Below, in pieces: positions 62,423 to 64,000 of a stretch of 64,000 nt of DNA (position 1 is the stretch's first letter; each line of letters begins with the position of its first letter). The stretch lies in assembly GCA_963676385.2 (NCBI GenBank), contig CAXXMM010000014.1:124001-188000 (forward strand), given 5' to 3'. The notes beneath the pieces were generated by a model. The model was not told the origin of the DNA and did no database searches. It worked only from the letters and a program-made list of their open reading frames with translations. A program made the position numbers and the translations under genes. This DNA comes from UBA1422 sp963676385. Its GTDB lineage: Bacteria; Bacillota; Clostridia; Peptostreptococcales; Anaerovoracaceae.

Positions 62423-63412
62423 ATGGATTTTGGTTTTCAATTGGAGAACATGGGGAGTGCGGTAATCACATTTTTGTTGATTGCCTTGTTGGTATGGTTA
62501 ATTGTCACAAATATTAGGATTGTTCCTCAGGCTTATGCCTGTGTTGTTGAAAGACTGGGTGCCTACAGAAGCACTTGGCAAGTAGGGCTTCACTTTAAAA
62601 TTCCATTGATTGATCGGGTTGCCCATAAAATTTCTCTAAAAGAGCATGTAACGGATTTTCCCCCTCAACCTGTTATCACAAAGGACAACGTCACCATAGA
62701 AATTGATACAGTATTGTATTTTTCCGTTACAGACCCCAAACTGTATGCCTATGGTGTAGAGAATCCAATGGCTGCTATTGAAAATTTGACGGCAACCACT
62801 TTGCGTAACATTATAGGTGAACTGGAACTGGATCAAACTTTGACCGGCAGAGAACTAATCAACAGTAAAATCCGCTTGGTGTTAGATGAAGCGACGGATG
62901 CATGGGGCATTAAAATCAACCGGGTGGAAGTAAAAAACATCAATCCCCCAAAGGATATTCAGCTTGCCATGGAAAAACAAATGCGAGCAGAGCGGGAACG
63001 AAGAGAAGTCATGATTCGCGCTGAAGGAGAAAAGCGTTCAGCCATTTTAGTTGCTGAAGGTAAAAAACAGGCAATGATTCTTGAGTCAGAAGGCCAGAAA
63101 CAAGCTACCATTCGAAAGGCTGAAGGAGATTCTGAATCTATCTTGTTAGTCCAAAAAGCCACGGCGGAAGGTATTAAACTATTAGTTTCTTCTGAACCAA
63201 CGAAGGAAGTGTTGACCATCAAAAGTTTAGAGGCTTTTGAAAAAGCTGCAAATGGAAGAGCGACAAAAATTATTATCCCCTCAGAGATTCAGGGGTTGGC
63301 AGGTCTGGCTAGTTCTTTGACAGCTATTGTCAAAGAAGAAGAAGCAGAAGAGCCTGCAATTCCTGTGGTAAAGGGCCCAGAACACGTAAAAAAAGCCACG
63401 GTTAAACCATGA
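62423..63412 (+). CDS. SPFH/Band 7 (stomatin/QmcA-like) protein
   Basis: 329 residues. One N-terminal membrane helix (about 11-28), the SPFH domain (VPQAYACVVERLGAYR to NRVEVKNINPP), then a long charged helix (MRAERERREVMIRAEGEK) and a small end. Forms oligomeric membrane scaffolds, probably with the NfeD protein encoded before it. AGGAGG upstream; ends in ATGA with the next gene. Confidence 0.92.
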   Translation: MDFGFQLENMGSAVITFLLIALLVWLIVTNIRIVPQAYACVVERLGAYRSTWQVGLHFKIPLIDRVAHKISLKEHVTDFPPQPVITKDNVTIEIDTVLYFSVTDPKLYAYGVENPMAAIENLTATTLRNIIGELELDQTLTGRELINSKIRLVLDEATDAWGIKINRVEVKNINPPKDIQLAMEKQMRAERERREVMIRAEGEKRSAILVAEGKKQAMILESEGQKQATIRKAEGDSESILLVQKATAEGIKLLVSSEPTKEVLTIKSLEAFEKAANGRATKIIIPSEIQGLAGLASSLTAIVKEEEAEEPAIPVVKGPEHVKKATVKP

Positions 63413-63747
63413 GTAAGGTTCAGCAAATTAATTTGGAAAGAGGACTACCCACGGTTGAAGAAGCCATAAGCCGCATGAAAAATGGTTTGACAACAGCTAA
63501 AATGTCCGGTTGTAAGGCAGCCATTATCATTCATGGTTATGGTTCCACCGGCATTGGGGGTGCCATTAAACCTGCGGTTTCAAAAAATTTATCCCAACCC
63601 GGGTTGGTGGGCATTGTCAAAGAATGGGTGGCAGGAGAAAACTGGCACCAAAAAAAGACAATATTTTTGACCCAGTGCCCGACACTGAAGGAGCATAACC
63701 GTCACATTGATGGGAATTATGGAATTACTGTGGTGCTCCTGAAATAA
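63409..63747 (+). CDS. Smr-domain-like protein
   Basis: 112 residues. INLERGLPTVEEAIS start and the IIHGYGSTGIGGAIK loop, a variant of the HGxGxG motif of Smr nicking-endonuclease domains. Single domain, without MutS2. Function uncertain. Overlaps the SPFH stop by four bases. Confidence 0.75.
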   Translation: MSKVQQINLERGLPTVEEAISRMKNGLTTAKMSGCKAAIIIHGYGSTGIGGAIKPAVSKNLSQPGLVGIVKEWVAGENWHQKKTIFLTQCPTLKEHNRHIDGNYGITVVLLK

Positions 63748-63759
63748 CACAATAGCGAA

Positions 63760-63789
63760 AGACCCACCTTTGAGGGTGGGTCTTTTTTT
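63760..63789 (+). terminator. Terminator of nfeD-SPFH-Smr
   Basis: AGACCCACC and GGTGGGTCT arms around TTTGAG, with seven T (63783-63789). Confidence 0.92.
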
Positions 63790-63802
63790 GACGTAATTTC
63801 CA

Positions 63803-63831
63803 TTGTATTTTATGAAAATATAGTGTATAGT
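63803..63831 (+). promoter_or_regulatory. Putative promoter for the last gene
   Basis: TTGTAT (63803-63808), 17 bases, TATAGT (63826-63831). Confidence 0.5.
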
Positions 63832-63899
63832 ATGAAATAGTTTGTTTGACTAACAAAATAAATTAAAGTTGGGCAACAACTACGTTTAGGAGGATTATA

Positions 63900-64000
63900 T
63901 TGATCATAACAAAAATGAAAGAATTAAAAATAGGAGAACTGACGGCCAAGGTTCCCATTATACAAGGGGGGATGGGTGTAAACATTTCACTCTCCGGACT
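63900..64000 (+). CDS. Nitronate monooxygenase/FabK-like protein, N-terminus (3' truncated by window)
   Basis: Only about 33 residues are visible. ELTAKVPIIQGGMGVNIS matches the start of the FMN-dependent nitronate monooxygenase / enoyl-ACP reductase II (FabK) family, where PIIQGGMG begins the barrel. The start is probably the TTG at 63900, six bases after AGGAGG; the ATG at 63915 is 21 bases after it. Which of the two activities it has cannot be seen from this piece. Confidence 0.75.
   Translation, partial: MIITKMKELKIGELTAKVPIIQGGMGVNISLSG

Noticed and set aside
1..64000. Prophage, transposon or integrative element
   Set aside because: No integrase, transposase, phage structural gene, tRNA attachment site or long flanking repeat was seen, although three blocks appear inserted in conserved gene strings.

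Overview
The window looks like a chromosomal segment of an anaerobic low-to-mid-GC Firmicute of the class Clostridia. The evidence is a PolC-type replicative polymerase, RqcH, YlxR and YlxQ, a T-box in front of ileS, strong AGGAGG ribosome binding sites, and the clostridial order pyrH-frr-uppS-cdsA-dxr-rseP-ispG-polC and rimP-nusA-ylxR-ylxQ-infB-rbfA-nrnA-truB-ribF-rpsO ... pnp. I cannot assign a genus. I saw no tRNA, rRNA, CRISPR array, transposase, integrase or prophage gene.

Layout. 1-6.6 kb: end of lspA, an RluD-type pseudouridine synthase, a flavin reductase-like protein, a tiny zinc-ribbon gene on the minus strand, an alpha/beta hydrolase, rqcH (minus), then yicC-gmk-rpoZ. 6.7-8.6 kb: rpsB-tsf. 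8.65-21.0 kb: a self-contained five-gene operon lying between tsf and pyrH, which are normally adjacent. It encodes a dimodular NRPS (C-A-PCP-C-A-PCP-reductase), a 7TM sensor histidine kinase, a receiver/HD-GYP response regulator, an acyl-AMP ligase and a stand-alone acyl carrier protein. 21-31 kb: pyrH to polC. 31.0-32.2 kb: an XRE regulator plus a LytTR protein with a degenerate receiver, inserted between polC and rimP. 32.3-41.5 kb: rimP to rpsO. 41.5-47 kb: two minus-strand genes between rpsO and pnp, a tandem glycerophosphotransferase and a secreted GT80 sialyltransferase-like protein. 47-54 kb: pnp, a small metalloprotease, T-box plus ileS, and rlmN. 54-64 kb: a P-loop protein, a six-gene operon (DMT transporter, Nudix, nitrilase, YgiQ, orphan methyltransferase, YitT), a membrane-anchored thermonuclease, nfeD-SPFH-Smr, and the start of a nitronate monooxygenase-like gene.

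The most interesting system is the NRPS operon. The ligase and ACP would load a fatty acyl starter, the NRPS would extend it by two amino acids, and the reductase would release an N-acyl dipeptide aldehyde (or a derived cyclic imine or pyrazinone). The co-transcribed sensor kinase and HD-GYP regulator suggest that the molecule, or a related lipid, is sensed and coupled to cyclic-di-GMP turnover. NRPS enzymes of this architecture are known from gut Clostridia. The embedded 7TM kinase/HD-GYP pair is what makes this look like an undescribed signalling circuit. The function is inference.

Data quality: eight genes (rseP, ispG, polC, XRE, rimP, nusA, the methyltransferase, yitT) are broken by thirteen events. 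Every one is a net +1 insertion, mostly in a homopolymer, and together they sit in two patches (25-34 kb and 59.6-60.9 kb). Removing one base at each restores a full-length conserved protein, so they are most likely sequence errors; the genes are annotated end to end here. Other points worth attention are a PolC without the inserted proofreading exonuclease, an IleRS of the mupirocin-resistant type with an altered HIGH motif, and an RqcH with Glu in place of the key Asp97.
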